DNA from: HGM04593 sp045646965
GTDB taxonomy: Bacteria > Bacteroidota > Bacteroidia > Bacteroidales > Bacteroidaceae
Length of the DNA stretch: 64,000 nucleotides
Reading direction: 5' to 3'
NCBI GenBank assembly: GCA_045646965.1
Contig: JAZRLR010000008.1
Coordinates: 1 to 64,000 of the forward strand
The position numbers were made by a program, and so were the translations under genes. Positions 41,161-50,100 of this stretch are shown here, in pieces (position 1 is the stretch's first letter; each line of letters begins with the position of its first letter). Below the pieces are notes generated by a model. It was not told the origin of the DNA and made no database searches. It saw nothing but the letters and a program-made list of their open reading frames with translations.

Positions 41161-42291
41161 TTATTTGCTTTTTAAAAGCGTTTTCAACAGCTGCATCTGG
41201 CTGTGGGTGTTCCATTCACTCTCAATTGTGTGGCGGGCTGCCCTGCGGCACTCTTCGCGTTGCGAAGGGGTGATGTTTGTCCAAAAGTCTATCTTCTTTG
41301 CAAGTTCTTTGACGTCGTCTTCTTTGAAGAAACTGCCTGTGATGCCGTCGGTAATTGCTTCAAATTCGGGCATTTGGGTGGTGAAGTTGTCGTTGGTTAT
41401 GACCGGTGTGCCGTATGTGAGCGAATGTATGGCTGTGAGCCCCACATTTCCAGGGGAGACGCAGGCTGCGGCGTTGTATAAGAGCCTCGAATTTTCCTCT
41501 TCGTTGTAGCAGGGGCCATAGAACCACACCTGTTTTTGCAGGCCGAGGCGCTCTGCATCTTTGGTAAGCTCGGCAGAGTCTACATCGGCGCCCACGAGTG
41601 CGAGATTTACGGTTTTCCTCTCTTTGCGCAGCTCGGCAAGTGCTTCTATGATGAGGTGTATCTTTTTTATCTTTTGTATGCGTCCTATGTATATGACGGT
41701 GGGGCTGTCGTTGCCGAAATGCTCGCTGTATATATTTCCGTGCGCAAGATTTTTGTAAATTTCAGTCTGTCGGTCGCTGTCGAGAGAGTTGTGTATCACG
41801 TGCAGCCTCTCTTTCTTGCAGCCTATCTCCTGCATAAAATGGCAGTTGCGACGGTTGTACATAAGGCAGCCCGTTGCGCTTGCATAGAAGAGTCTGTGGT
41901 AGAGACGGTCGAGAAATCCGCTGTGTGTCTTGTGAAGGCCGTGTGTCCATAGGTATGTTTTCTTTCCTGTCAGCGCTGCGTAGAACAGTATAATCCAGTT
42001 AATTATATACTTGGGATTTCCTGTGAGTATGTAGTGTGTGTATTCCTTGTTAAATATGCGCCTTGTGCTGCTGTGCCATATATGGCCCTTGAGAGGTGTT
42101 CTTTTTGCTTTTATATAGCCTTTGAACCCTTTGAGCTTGTGTGTGTCAAGCTCTTTTATCTTTTCAAAGGCTGTGTCGCCAAAGAAAAAATCGCACTCCA
42201 GTTCCCTGTCCATCTCGCTGTATATGGGCTCGCGATAGAACGAGGCGTAGTTGAAGACGCAGCATATTTTTTCTCTTTTTTTCTCGGGCAT
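41161..42291 (-). CDS. glycosyltransferase, GT4 type
   Basis: A 376-residue GT-B enzyme. The C-terminal donor site contains VIYIGRIQKIKKIHLIIEAL, WFYGPCYNEEENSRLLYNAAACVSPGNVGLTAIHSLTYGTPVITND. The N-terminal half holds the acceptor domain (CCVFNYASFYREPIYSEMD). It is cytosolic, with no signal or strong helix. It lies 9 bases downstream of the UDP-glucose dehydrogenase gene and transfers one sugar of the repeat unit; specificity is unknown. Confidence 0.88.
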   Translation of the reverse strand: MPEKKREKICCVFNYASFYREPIYSEMDRELECDFFFGDTAFEKIKELDTHKLKGFKGYIKAKRTPLKGHIWHSSTRRIFNKEYTHYILTGNPKYIINWIILFYAALTGKKTYLWTHGLHKTHSGFLDRLYHRLFYASATGCLMYNRRNCHFMQEIGCKKERLHVIHNSLDSDRQTEIYKNLAHGNIYSEHFGNDSPTVIYIGRIQKIKKIHLIIEALAELRKERKTVNLALVGADVDSAELTKDAERLGLQKQVWFYGPCYNEEENSRLLYNAAACVSPGNVGLTAIHSLTYGTPVITNDNFTTQMPEFEAITDGITGSFFKEDDVKELAKKIDFWTNITPSQREECRRAARHTIESEWNTHSQMQLLKTLLKSK

Positions 42292-42300
42292 AATATCTGT

Positions 42301-43539
42301 TTAGTCGCGTTGGAAAATGTCGCGGGTGTATACTTTCTCTCTCACATCGTCGAGGCAGTCGCTATAGCGGTTTGCTATGATGGCCTGTGACTCTTTTTTA
42401 AACTTTTCGAGGTCGTTCACAATGCGGCTGCCAAAGAAGGTGTTGCCGTCCTCGAGCGTGGGCTCGTATATTATGACGTCGGCTCCTTTGGCTTTTATGC
42501 GTTTCATAACTCCCTGAATTGATGATTGGCGGAAGTTGTCGCTGTTTGTCTTCATTGTGAGGCGGTAGACACCTATGGTGCATTTCTTTTCGTTGCCGGC
42601 GTTGTACTCGCCTTTGTTGTAATAGTCGTAGTAGCCTGCCATTGAGAGCACGCGGTCGGCGATGAAGTCTTTGCGTGTGACGTTGCTCTCCACGATGGCG
42701 CGCACGAGGTTTTGCGGCACGTCGCGGTAGTTGGCGAGCAGCTGCTTTGTGTCCTTGGGCAGGCAGTAGCCGCCGTATCCGAAAGAGGGGTTATTGTAGT
42801 GTGTGCCTATACGGGGGTCGAGTCCCACGCCGTCGATTATGTCGCGTGTGTTAAGCCCTTTTATCTCGGCATAGGTGTCGAGCTCGTTGAAGTAGCTCAC
42901 TCGCAAGGCTAGGTAGGTGTTTGCAAAGAGTTTTACGGCCTCGGCTTCGGTGAGTCCCATAAAGAGTGTGTCGATGTCGGGCTTTTCGGCTCCCTGTTGC
43001 AGCAGCGCGGCAAATGTGTGGGCTGCCTCGGCGAGTTGTTTGTCGTCGGCGGGGTGTCCCACGATTATGCGGCTGGGGTAGAGGTTGTCGTACAGTGCTT
43101 TGCTTTCGCGCAGGAACTCGGGCGAGAAGAGTATATTGGGGTTTCCGCTCTTCTTGCGTATGTTCTCGGTGAATCCCACGGGTATGGTGCTCTTGATTAT
43201 CATTATGGCGCGGGGGTTCACTGCTGTCACCTTTTCGATGACGGCTTCCACGGCCGATGTGTCGAAGAAATTTTTGTTACTATCGTAGTTTGTGGGGGCT
43301 GCGATGACCACAAAGTCGGCCGTGGCGTATGCGTGGTCGGCGTTGAGTGTGGCGGTGAGGTCGAGCTCCTTCTCGGCAAAGAATTTCTCTATGTATTCGT
43401 CTTGTATGGGGGATATGCGCTTGTTTATCATATCTACCTTTTCGGGTATGATATCCACGGCGGTCACCTTGTTGTGGCGGGCGAGCAGTGTCGCGATGCT
43501 CAAGCCTACATATCCTGTTCCTGCTACTGCGATGTTCAT
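42301..43539 (-). CDS. ugd: UDP-glucose 6-dehydrogenase
   Basis: Oxidises UDP-glucose to UDP-glucuronate using two NAD. The 412-residue protein begins MNIAVAGTGYVGLSIATLLA (GxGxxG, 7-12) and has the central AEAVKLFANTYLALRVSYFNELDTYAE, GLDPRIGTHYNNPSFGYGGYCLPKDTKQL with the catalytic Cys, and the C-terminal UDP-binding domain. The product can be used directly or turned into UDP-xylose by the enzyme at 6680. It lies 18 bases after the wzc-like gene. Confidence 0.93.
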   Translation of the reverse strand: MNIAVAGTGYVGLSIATLLARHNKVTAVDIIPEKVDMINKRISPIQDEYIEKFFAEKELDLTATLNADHAYATADFVVIAAPTNYDSNKNFFDTSAVEAVIEKVTAVNPRAIMIIKSTIPVGFTENIRKKSGNPNILFSPEFLRESKALYDNLYPSRIIVGHPADDKQLAEAAHTFAALLQQGAEKPDIDTLFMGLTEAEAVKLFANTYLALRVSYFNELDTYAEIKGLNTRDIIDGVGLDPRIGTHYNNPSFGYGGYCLPKDTKQLLANYRDVPQNLVRAIVESNVTRKDFIADRVLSMAGYYDYYNKGEYNAGNEKKCTIGVYRLTMKTNSDNFRQSSIQGVMKRIKAKGADVIIYEPTLEDGNTFFGSRIVNDLEKFKKESQAIIANRYSDCLDDVREKVYTRDIFQRD

Positions 43540-43557
43540 TTGTTCTTGTTTTTGGGG

Positions 43558-45945
43558 TTATTGACCGTAGCTGTATGAGCGGCCGTTGTGATAGCCGTAA
43601 CGGTAGCTGTATCGGTAACCATATTTGTGTCCGGCTGTGTCTACTCCATTGAGAATAACCGACATATTTTTCAGTTTGTTCTCGCGGTACATATCTTCGA
43701 GGTCGGCAACCATCTCGCGCTCCATTATGCCGGCTCGTACAAGGAATATCGTGCGGTCGGCAAATTTCTCTATGATATGGGTGTCGGCCACGATGTCTAT
43801 GGGCGGGCAGTCGATGAGTATGAACTTGTATTCCTTTTGCAGTTTCTCCATAAGCTGTGCGAAGCGTTTGGTCTCGAGCAGCTCGGTGGGGTTGGGCGGC
43901 GTGGTTCCTGCGGCTATTATGTGCAGGGTGGGGTGATTCTTGTCGGTTAGTATAACCTCGTCGGCGTTGTTTGTGGTGCCTGCGAGGTAGGTGCTCAAGC
44001 CGTTGGCGGGTGAGTTTACATATTGCGAGAGCGACGCGTGGCGCATATCGCCGTCGATGAGTATGACCTTCTCGCCTTTTATGGCAAGGCTTATGGCTGT
44101 GTTAAGTATGCAGAATGTCTTGCCGCTGCCTGGGTTGAACGATGTTACGGTGATTGTGTTGCAGCTTTTCTCGCGTGTTATGAACTCGATGTTTGTGCGC
44201 AGCACGCGGAATGCTTCGTTTATGATGTTGCGGTTGCCCTCTTCGACCACCACGGTTATGTCGTCGCTTTTCTTTTTCTTTTTTTTATCTTTTTTCTTCC
44301 CTTTTCGGTTGTATTGCGGTATCTCGCCGATAATGGGGGCTGTGAGTGACTCGAGGTCTTTGCGGCCGCGTATGCGGGTGTTGCTCAACTCACGCAGAAT
44401 GACAAGCGCTGCGGGTATTGCAAGGCCGATTGCCAAAGCGAGCGTGTATATGCTCTTTTTTATGGGGGCTGTGGGTTTTACGCTGCCGGTGGGCGGTGTG
44501 ATTACTCGTGTCTTGTAGGCTGTAAAGGCTTGTGAAAGACGGTTTTCCTCGCGCTTTTGCAGCAGGAAGAGGTAGAGGCTCTCTTTTACCGACTGCTCGC
44601 GCTCGGCCGATGCAAGATACTTTGTCTGCTCGGGGTTCTTCGATATCTTTTCGAGTGTCTCTTTGGTCTCTTTTTCGAGTGTGGCAATCTGTGTCTCTGT
44701 CTTCTTGACCATTGTTTTTGCGGCCGCAATGATTGCTTCGCGTTTGGCAAGCAGAGCCTCGTCGAGCTCTTTTATGACGGGGTTGTTTTTTCCGCTCTTT
44801 CTGAAGAGTTCGTCACGCTCTATGATGGATTTGTTGTAGGCGGCAATCTGGTTGTTTATCATAGAGCCGTTGAGGGTGACGCTCAACGGCAGTTCTTCGT
44901 TGGGGGCGTCGGCGGCTTGCAACTTCTTGAGTATGTCGCGCATTATGGCGAGGTTGTTGTTGAGCTTTTGCAACTCGTTGAGGTTGGTGCGGCTCTTTTG
45001 GGTGTTTATCGAGGAGGATGTAGATGTGGCGGGGAGCAGGTTGCGGCTTTTGTATGACGAAATGTCGCTGTCGATGTTCTCGAGTTCCTCGGTGATGTTC
45101 TCGAGGCGTTCTTCGATAAATGTATATGTGCCTTCGGCGGCTTTGTTTTTGTCTTTTATCCACAGCCCGTTGTACACGTCGATGATTGTGCTCAAAATGT
45201 CGTCGGCGCGCTCAACGGAGGTGTCAAATGCTTTTATTACAATGATTTCATCATCTCCGTTTTTAAGCCCGAATGATAAGCTGCCGCCTGTGATGGCTGC
45301 AGCGGTTTGCAGGCCTATCTGCTTGACTTTTATTCTCTCTGTAGTTGATTGCAGGCCGTTGCGGCGTACTATGATTTTGCCTAGAGGGCTCTCGGCGAGT
45401 GCAATTCCGTCGTTGAGAACTCCCTGTATGGGCTCGCACTCAATTTTGCCATCTTCTCCGCTAATGTCGGTTATGGTAAATGCGCCCTGCGGCGTCACCT
45501 CTATGGTGAGCGAGGCGCGGCTGTTCTCGTCGAGGTCGTAGAATTCCACGGTCACGGGCAGGTTCTCGTCGTAGAGTGTCACGGGGTGGAATCTGCCCTC
45601 GCTCTCGTAACGCATCTTGAGGTTTAGTCTTCTTGCCACCTCGGTCATAACTTCAGGGGTGCGTAGGGTGTATATTTCGTTGTAGGCGTTTGTGGTAGAG
45701 CGTAAGCCGAGGTTTGCGAAGTTTGCCATATACTCGCCGAGCGAGGTGGAGTTGTCGCTCGACTTGACGAGGATTTCGCAGTATCGGGTGTAGGTGGGTT
45801 GTGTTGTCGCAATTTTGTATGTTGCAACGCCTGTCGCAATTAACAGCGAGATTACAAAGAGATACCATCGCGAGGCGAGGGCGTAGAGTAACTCCGAAAT
45901 GTTGAAAAATTCAGTATTTGCTTGTTGTCTGTTGTCGGCTTTCAT
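43558..45945 (-). CDS. exopolysaccharide chain-length regulator and tyrosine autokinase
   Basis: A 795-residue Wzc/CpsCD-type protein with an N-terminal Wzz domain, a first membrane helix (about 29-47), a large periplasmic coiled-coil part (about 250-480), a second helix near 500 (YTLALAIGLAIPAALVIL), and a BY-kinase domain from about 570. Walker A is NPGSGKTF (about 603-609), Walker A' is VILIDGDMR and Walker B is ILIDCPP. The tail is a Tyr cluster (KYGYRYSYRYGYHNG), the expected autophosphorylation site. A very basic KKKDKKKKKK run precedes the kinase domain. It is the first gene of the exopolysaccharide operon. Confidence 0.95.
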   Translation of the reverse strand: MKADNRQQANTEFFNISELLYALASRWYLFVISLLIATGVATYKIATTQPTYTRYCEILVKSSDNSTSLGEYMANFANLGLRSTTNAYNEIYTLRTPEVMTEVARRLNLKMRYESEGRFHPVTLYDENLPVTVEFYDLDENSRASLTIEVTPQGAFTITDISGEDGKIECEPIQGVLNDGIALAESPLGKIIVRRNGLQSTTERIKVKQIGLQTAAAITGGSLSFGLKNGDDEIIVIKAFDTSVERADDILSTIIDVYNGLWIKDKNKAAEGTYTFIEERLENITEELENIDSDISSYKSRNLLPATSTSSSINTQKSRTNLNELQKLNNNLAIMRDILKKLQAADAPNEELPLSVTLNGSMINNQIAAYNKSIIERDELFRKSGKNNPVIKELDEALLAKREAIIAAAKTMVKKTETQIATLEKETKETLEKISKNPEQTKYLASAEREQSVKESLYLFLLQKREENRLSQAFTAYKTRVITPPTGSVKPTAPIKKSIYTLALAIGLAIPAALVILRELSNTRIRGRKDLESLTAPIIGEIPQYNRKGKKKDKKKKKKSDDITVVVEEGNRNIINEAFRVLRTNIEFITREKSCNTITVTSFNPGSGKTFCILNTAISLAIKGEKVILIDGDMRHASLSQYVNSPANGLSTYLAGTTNNADEVILTDKNHPTLHIIAAGTTPPNPTELLETKRFAQLMEKLQKEYKFILIDCPPIDIVADTHIIEKFADRTIFLVRAGIMEREMVADLEDMYRENKLKNMSVILNGVDTAGHKYGYRYSYRYGYHNGRSYSYGQ

Positions 45946-46365
45946 TGTTTTGTGCTATATTTTTGTGGCGGGGTGCCTTTGGTGCGTATCTTGCGATGCT
46001 GAAAGGTTTGCCTTAATCTTTGCAAAGATAGTGTATTTTTTTATTTCTTAATAATTTCCCTCTTATATTTTTAGGGGCCCACGCTTTTGCAGTGTGGTTT
46101 GCTTGCTTTGGGGTGGTATCTTCTTTTTTGTGTGGTTCTTTTTGTTTCTTTTGTGTAAAATTAAATTACTATTTTGTGCTGTCGTTTGTTTTTCTTTTCG
46201 GGGCACTGCTGCGCTTGTGTACTTTTTTCTTTGCAACTTTTTCTTTTCTTTATATATAAATAGGTAGTGCGTGGCGCATAGCCTTGCGAGAGTGTGTTTT
46301 GAGGGCGGTTTTGTGTAAAAAATAGATTTTTTTTTAAAAATGCAGCAAAAATAATCGCAATAATG
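45946..46365. other. intergenic region upstream of the exopolysaccharide operon
   Basis: A T-rich region of about 420 bases with no gene. It contains a TATCTTTG box on the minus strand (46023-46030) for the operon. I found no flanking inverted repeats of the kind that mark invertible capsule promoters. Confidence 0.5.
46023..46030 (-). promoter_or_regulatory. -7 box of the exopolysaccharide operon
   Basis: TATCTTTG on the minus strand, 78 bases upstream of the wzc-like start. No -33 TTTG lies at the usual distance. Confidence 0.5.
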
Positions 46366-46394
46366 TTTGATTCTAATGTTTTTTTATATCTTTG
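46366..46394 (+). promoter_or_regulatory. promoter of the histone H1-like gene
   Basis: TTTG (46366-46369), 17 bases, TATCTTTG (46387-46394), 30 bases before the start codon. Confidence 0.7.
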
Positions 46395-46424
46395 TGCATC
46401 ATTAACCTTATAATTGAATATATT

Positions 46425-46601
46425 ATGAAAGAACTTGTTGAGAAAATCCAGGAGACTTATGCAGAATTTGTAGCTGACGCTGCTGCTCAAGCAGAGAAGG
46501 GTAACAAAGCTGCCGGAACACGCGCTCGTAAGGCTTCTTTGCAGATTGAGAAAATGATGAAAGAGTTCCGTAAGGCTTCTTTGGAATCTGCAAAAAACTA
46601 A
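46425..46601 (+). CDS. histone H1-like DNA-binding protein (Hc1 family)
   Basis: A 58-residue basic helical protein: MKELVEKIQETYAEF, then DAAAQAEKGNKAAGTRARKASLQIEKMMKEFRKASLE. The GNKAAGTRARKASLQIEK core is the signature of the Bacteroidota Hc1 family, which binds and compacts DNA. The ATG at 46425 is chosen over one at 46392 because the latter sits inside the promoter. It is a single-gene transcript with its own terminator. Confidence 0.92.
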   Translation: MKELVEKIQETYAEFVADAAAQAEKGNKAAGTRARKASLQIEKMMKEFRKASLESAKN

Positions 46602-46624
46602 TCGAATAGTATCGTGTTACGTTT

Positions 46625-46661
46625 TAAATAAGGGCTGCACAGGGTGCGGTCTTTATTTTTT
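46625..46661 (+). terminator. terminator of the histone H1-like gene
   Basis: AAATAAGGGCTGCAC pairs with GTGCGGTCTTTATTT, with G-U pairs, and ends in a T run. It lies 24 bases after the stop. Confidence 0.7.
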
Positions 46662-47196
46662 ATATATGCGTCTGCAGGGTGTCTGTGGGCGCTTTTGCCT
46701 ATTTGATAGTGAGGTGTGGTTTTCTTGTGTGTGTTGCGTGGTGCCTGGTGACGTGGTTCTTTCTTTGTTTTGTATGTCGCCCGAAGAGGTGTGGGCTACG
46801 TTTTTTTTGATTCGTGATTTCTGTTTTGAATGCTCTTTTAGCGGGTTTTGTACCTATGTTTCCTTGTGTAAAGAATAATTACTTGTGTAAAGAGTGTTGT
46901 GGCGGGGTGGCGGTGCTTGCTTTGCCAATGAAATGCAAACTCTTTTTTAACTGTTTGCGGCGTTTTGTGGTGTAGCTTTGCGGGTGAGTCGAATGGCTGT
47001 TTTCTTGTGGCTGTTGTCGCGGTGAGTTAATAATTAATTTATATTTATTAAGAAATGCTTTCGATTCTTGAAAAATATTTGTATTTTAGCAAAGTTTTAT
47101 ACATCGCAACCTTGTGTGGCGCCTTTATTTGCCCTTGCAGCGGTGTGCCGATGTGTTTTTGAGAAATTTTGTTTTATTTTTTTAACTATAAGTTTT
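46662..47196. other. long leader or intergenic region before the beta-galactosidase gene
   Basis: 535 bases without a supportable gene, rich in T and G. A weak promoter-like pair is TTTCG (47059-47063) and TATTTTAG (47082-47089), about 110 bases before the start codon. No sugar-responsive operator can be named. Confidence 0.4.
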
Positions 47197-50100
47197 ATGA
47201 GAAAAAAAATCGTTTCTGCGTTTATGGCCGCGTTCCTTATGTCGGCCGTTTCTGTCGGACAGGGTTTGAAGGGTTTTGCCTATGGCGACTATTCGGCTCC
47301 CGACGGTAAAGAGTGGGAGGATCCTACACGTCTCTCGTTGAATAAAGAGCAGCCCAAGGGTTGGTTCTTTACCTTTGACAGCGAGGATGATGCCCGCAAG
47401 GTGCTCCCCGAGGCAAGTGAGTATTATCTGTCGCTCGACGGCACTTGGAGCTTCAACTGGGTTGCAACACCCGACGAGCGTCCTGCCGACTTCTTTAAGA
47501 CCGACTTCGATGCATCGTCTTGGGACAAGGTGCAGGTTCCTATGAACTGGAATGTGTATGGTCTTCAGCCCGACGGCAGCCAGAAGTATGGTACTCCTAT
47601 CTATGTAAACCAGCCCGTAATCTTCAAGCACACAGTGGCTGTGGGCGACTGGAAAGGTGGTGTTATGCGTGAGCCCGCAAAGCATCACACTACATACAAA
47701 TTCCGTAACGAGGTGGGTTCTTATCGCCGCACTTTCACCGTGCCTGCAAACTGGGACGGTCGTGAGGTTTATATCAACTTCGATGGTGTAGACTCATTCT
47801 TCTATCTCTGGATTAACGGCAAGTATGTGGGCTTCTCAAAGAACTCACGTAACCTCGCAGCCTTTAATATTACAAAATATCTCGTTGAGGGTGAGAACGT
47901 TGTAGCAGTTGAGGTGTATCGTAACAGCGATGCTTCGTTCCTCGAGTCACAGGATATGTTCCGTCTGCCCGGTATCTTCCGCACAGTATCTTTGACATCG
48001 ACCAACCCCGTGGAGTTGCGCGATATCCGCGTGACAACCGACCTCGATGCCGAGTATAAGGATGCCGTTGCAAATATCGTTGTGGATGTGCGTAACCTTG
48101 GCAAGAAAAAGGCAAAAGGCTACTCTGTGAAGGCACAGCTCTACAAGAACGAGCTCTACAGCGACGACAATGCCATTGTGGAGGGCGCTTCGGTGACAGG
48201 TGCCGTAGCACAGCTTCTTGCAGGTGCAACCGAGACATCTACACTTGCTCTCGCGGTGGAGAACCCCGCAAAGTGGAGCGCCGAGCAGCCCAACCGTTAC
48301 ACTCTTATCGTGCAGTTGCTCGACAAGAAAGGCAAGGTTGTGGAGACAGCTTCTACATACATCGGTTTCCGCGAGGTTGAGATTCGCGATACCGAGGCCA
48401 AGGACGACGAGTTCGGCCTTGCAGGACGCTACTACTATCTCAACGGTCAGCCCATCAAGATGAAGGGTGTAAACCGTCACGAGAATAATGTATACCGCGG
48501 ACACGCCGTTACACGCGAGCAGATGTACAACGAGGTTATGCTTATGCTTCAAGGTAACATCAACCACGTGCGTAATGCCCACTATCCCGACGCTCCCTAC
48601 TGGTATTACCTCTGCGACAAGTATGGTATCTATCTCGAGGACGAGGCAAACATCGAGAGCCACGAGTATTACTATGGCGACGCCTCTTTGTCACACGTTC
48701 CCGAGTTCTGCGATGCACACGTTGCACGTGTTATGGAGATGGCTCACGCCACAATGAACCGTCCTTCGGTTGTTATATGGTCACTCGGTAACGAGGCCGG
48801 CCCCGGTGTGAACTTCGTTAAGGCCTACGAGGCTTTGAAGGCTTTCGATGCATCGCGCCCTGTGCAGTATGAGCGTAATAATAATATTGTGGATATGGGT
48901 TCAAACCAGTATCCCTCAATCGGTTGGACACAGTATGCCGTAACAGGTAAGGCTCCTATCAAATATCCCTTCCACATCTCGGAGTATGCTCACTCTATGG
49001 GTAACGCCGTGGGTAACCTCAAGGACTACTGGGATGCTATGGAGAGCACAAACTTCTTTATGGGTGGTGCTATCTGGGACTGGGTAGACCAGGCTTTCTG
49101 GAAAGTAGATGCAAAGACAGGTGACAAGTATCTGGGTTATGGCGGTGACTTCGGCGACCGTCCCAACGACCACACCTTCTGTATGAACGGTATCGTGTTC
49201 CCCGACTTCTCTCCGAAGCCCCAGTACTGGGAGGTTAAGAAGGTTTATCAGAACGCCGGCATCTCATTGAACGACAAGGGCGAGATTGAAATCTTCAACA
49301 AACGCTATTTCGAGTCTCTCAGCGACCTCGATATTAAGGTGTCGCTTTGGGAGGACGGTAAAGAGATTGATGCACGCTTTGTGCCCGATATGGCAATTGC
49401 TCCCCGCACAAAGAAGAGCGTTAAGGTAGACTTCGGCAAGGAGTTGAAAGCCGACTGCGAGTATTTCATCAAGGTGCAGCTCCTCCTCAAAAAGGATATG
49501 CCCTGGGCAAAGAGAGGTTATGTGCAGATGGATGAGCAGCTTCCCTTGAAGGACGCTGTGAAGAGCATCTACATCGCCGAGGCTGCAAAGGGTGGCAAGA
49601 TAAAGAGCGCTGCCGAGAAGGTTGTAATCAACGGCAAAGAGGTTGCTTTGAGAACTCTCACAGGTGCCGACAACGCCTTCAAGATTGTATTCGACGAGAC
49701 AAAAGGTGTTCTCTACAATGTAGTATATAACGGTACAGAGGTGTTTGCGGCAGGCAGTGAGATGAAGCTCGGTACATACCGTGCACCCGTGGACAATGAC
49801 AACTGGGCTTGGAGTAACTGGTACACAAACGGCCTCTACAACCTCGAGGACAGCGTAATGTCATTCGTGTCAAACGTAAACAAGGATGGCAGCGTGGTGC
49901 TCCAGTACACTGTGCGTTCACAGGCCAAACATCCCGGTCGTCGCGTGAAACTCGAGGATAACAACTTTGAGGTTGTAGATGACGCACGCGAGCTTGGCGA
50001 GAACGATTTCCACTTCGTTTCTAACCGCATCTACACAATCTACCCCGACGGTTCGGTTGAGCTCAACAGCGCCGTTACAGGTAATAAGAATATCGACCTT

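Noticed and set aside
45946..46424. Invertible capsule promoter
   Set aside because: I looked for a pair of inverted repeats flanking the TATCTTTG box and found none, nor any invertase gene in the window.
46666..46878. 70-residue open frame before the beta-galactosidase gene
   Set aside because: Cys/Phe-rich translation of a T/G-rich region, no promoter and no homology recognised.
47068..47196. Longer N-terminus for the beta-galactosidase
   Set aside because: The added 43 residues have no family match and push the signal peptide inside. The start at 47197 begins directly with a signal peptide.
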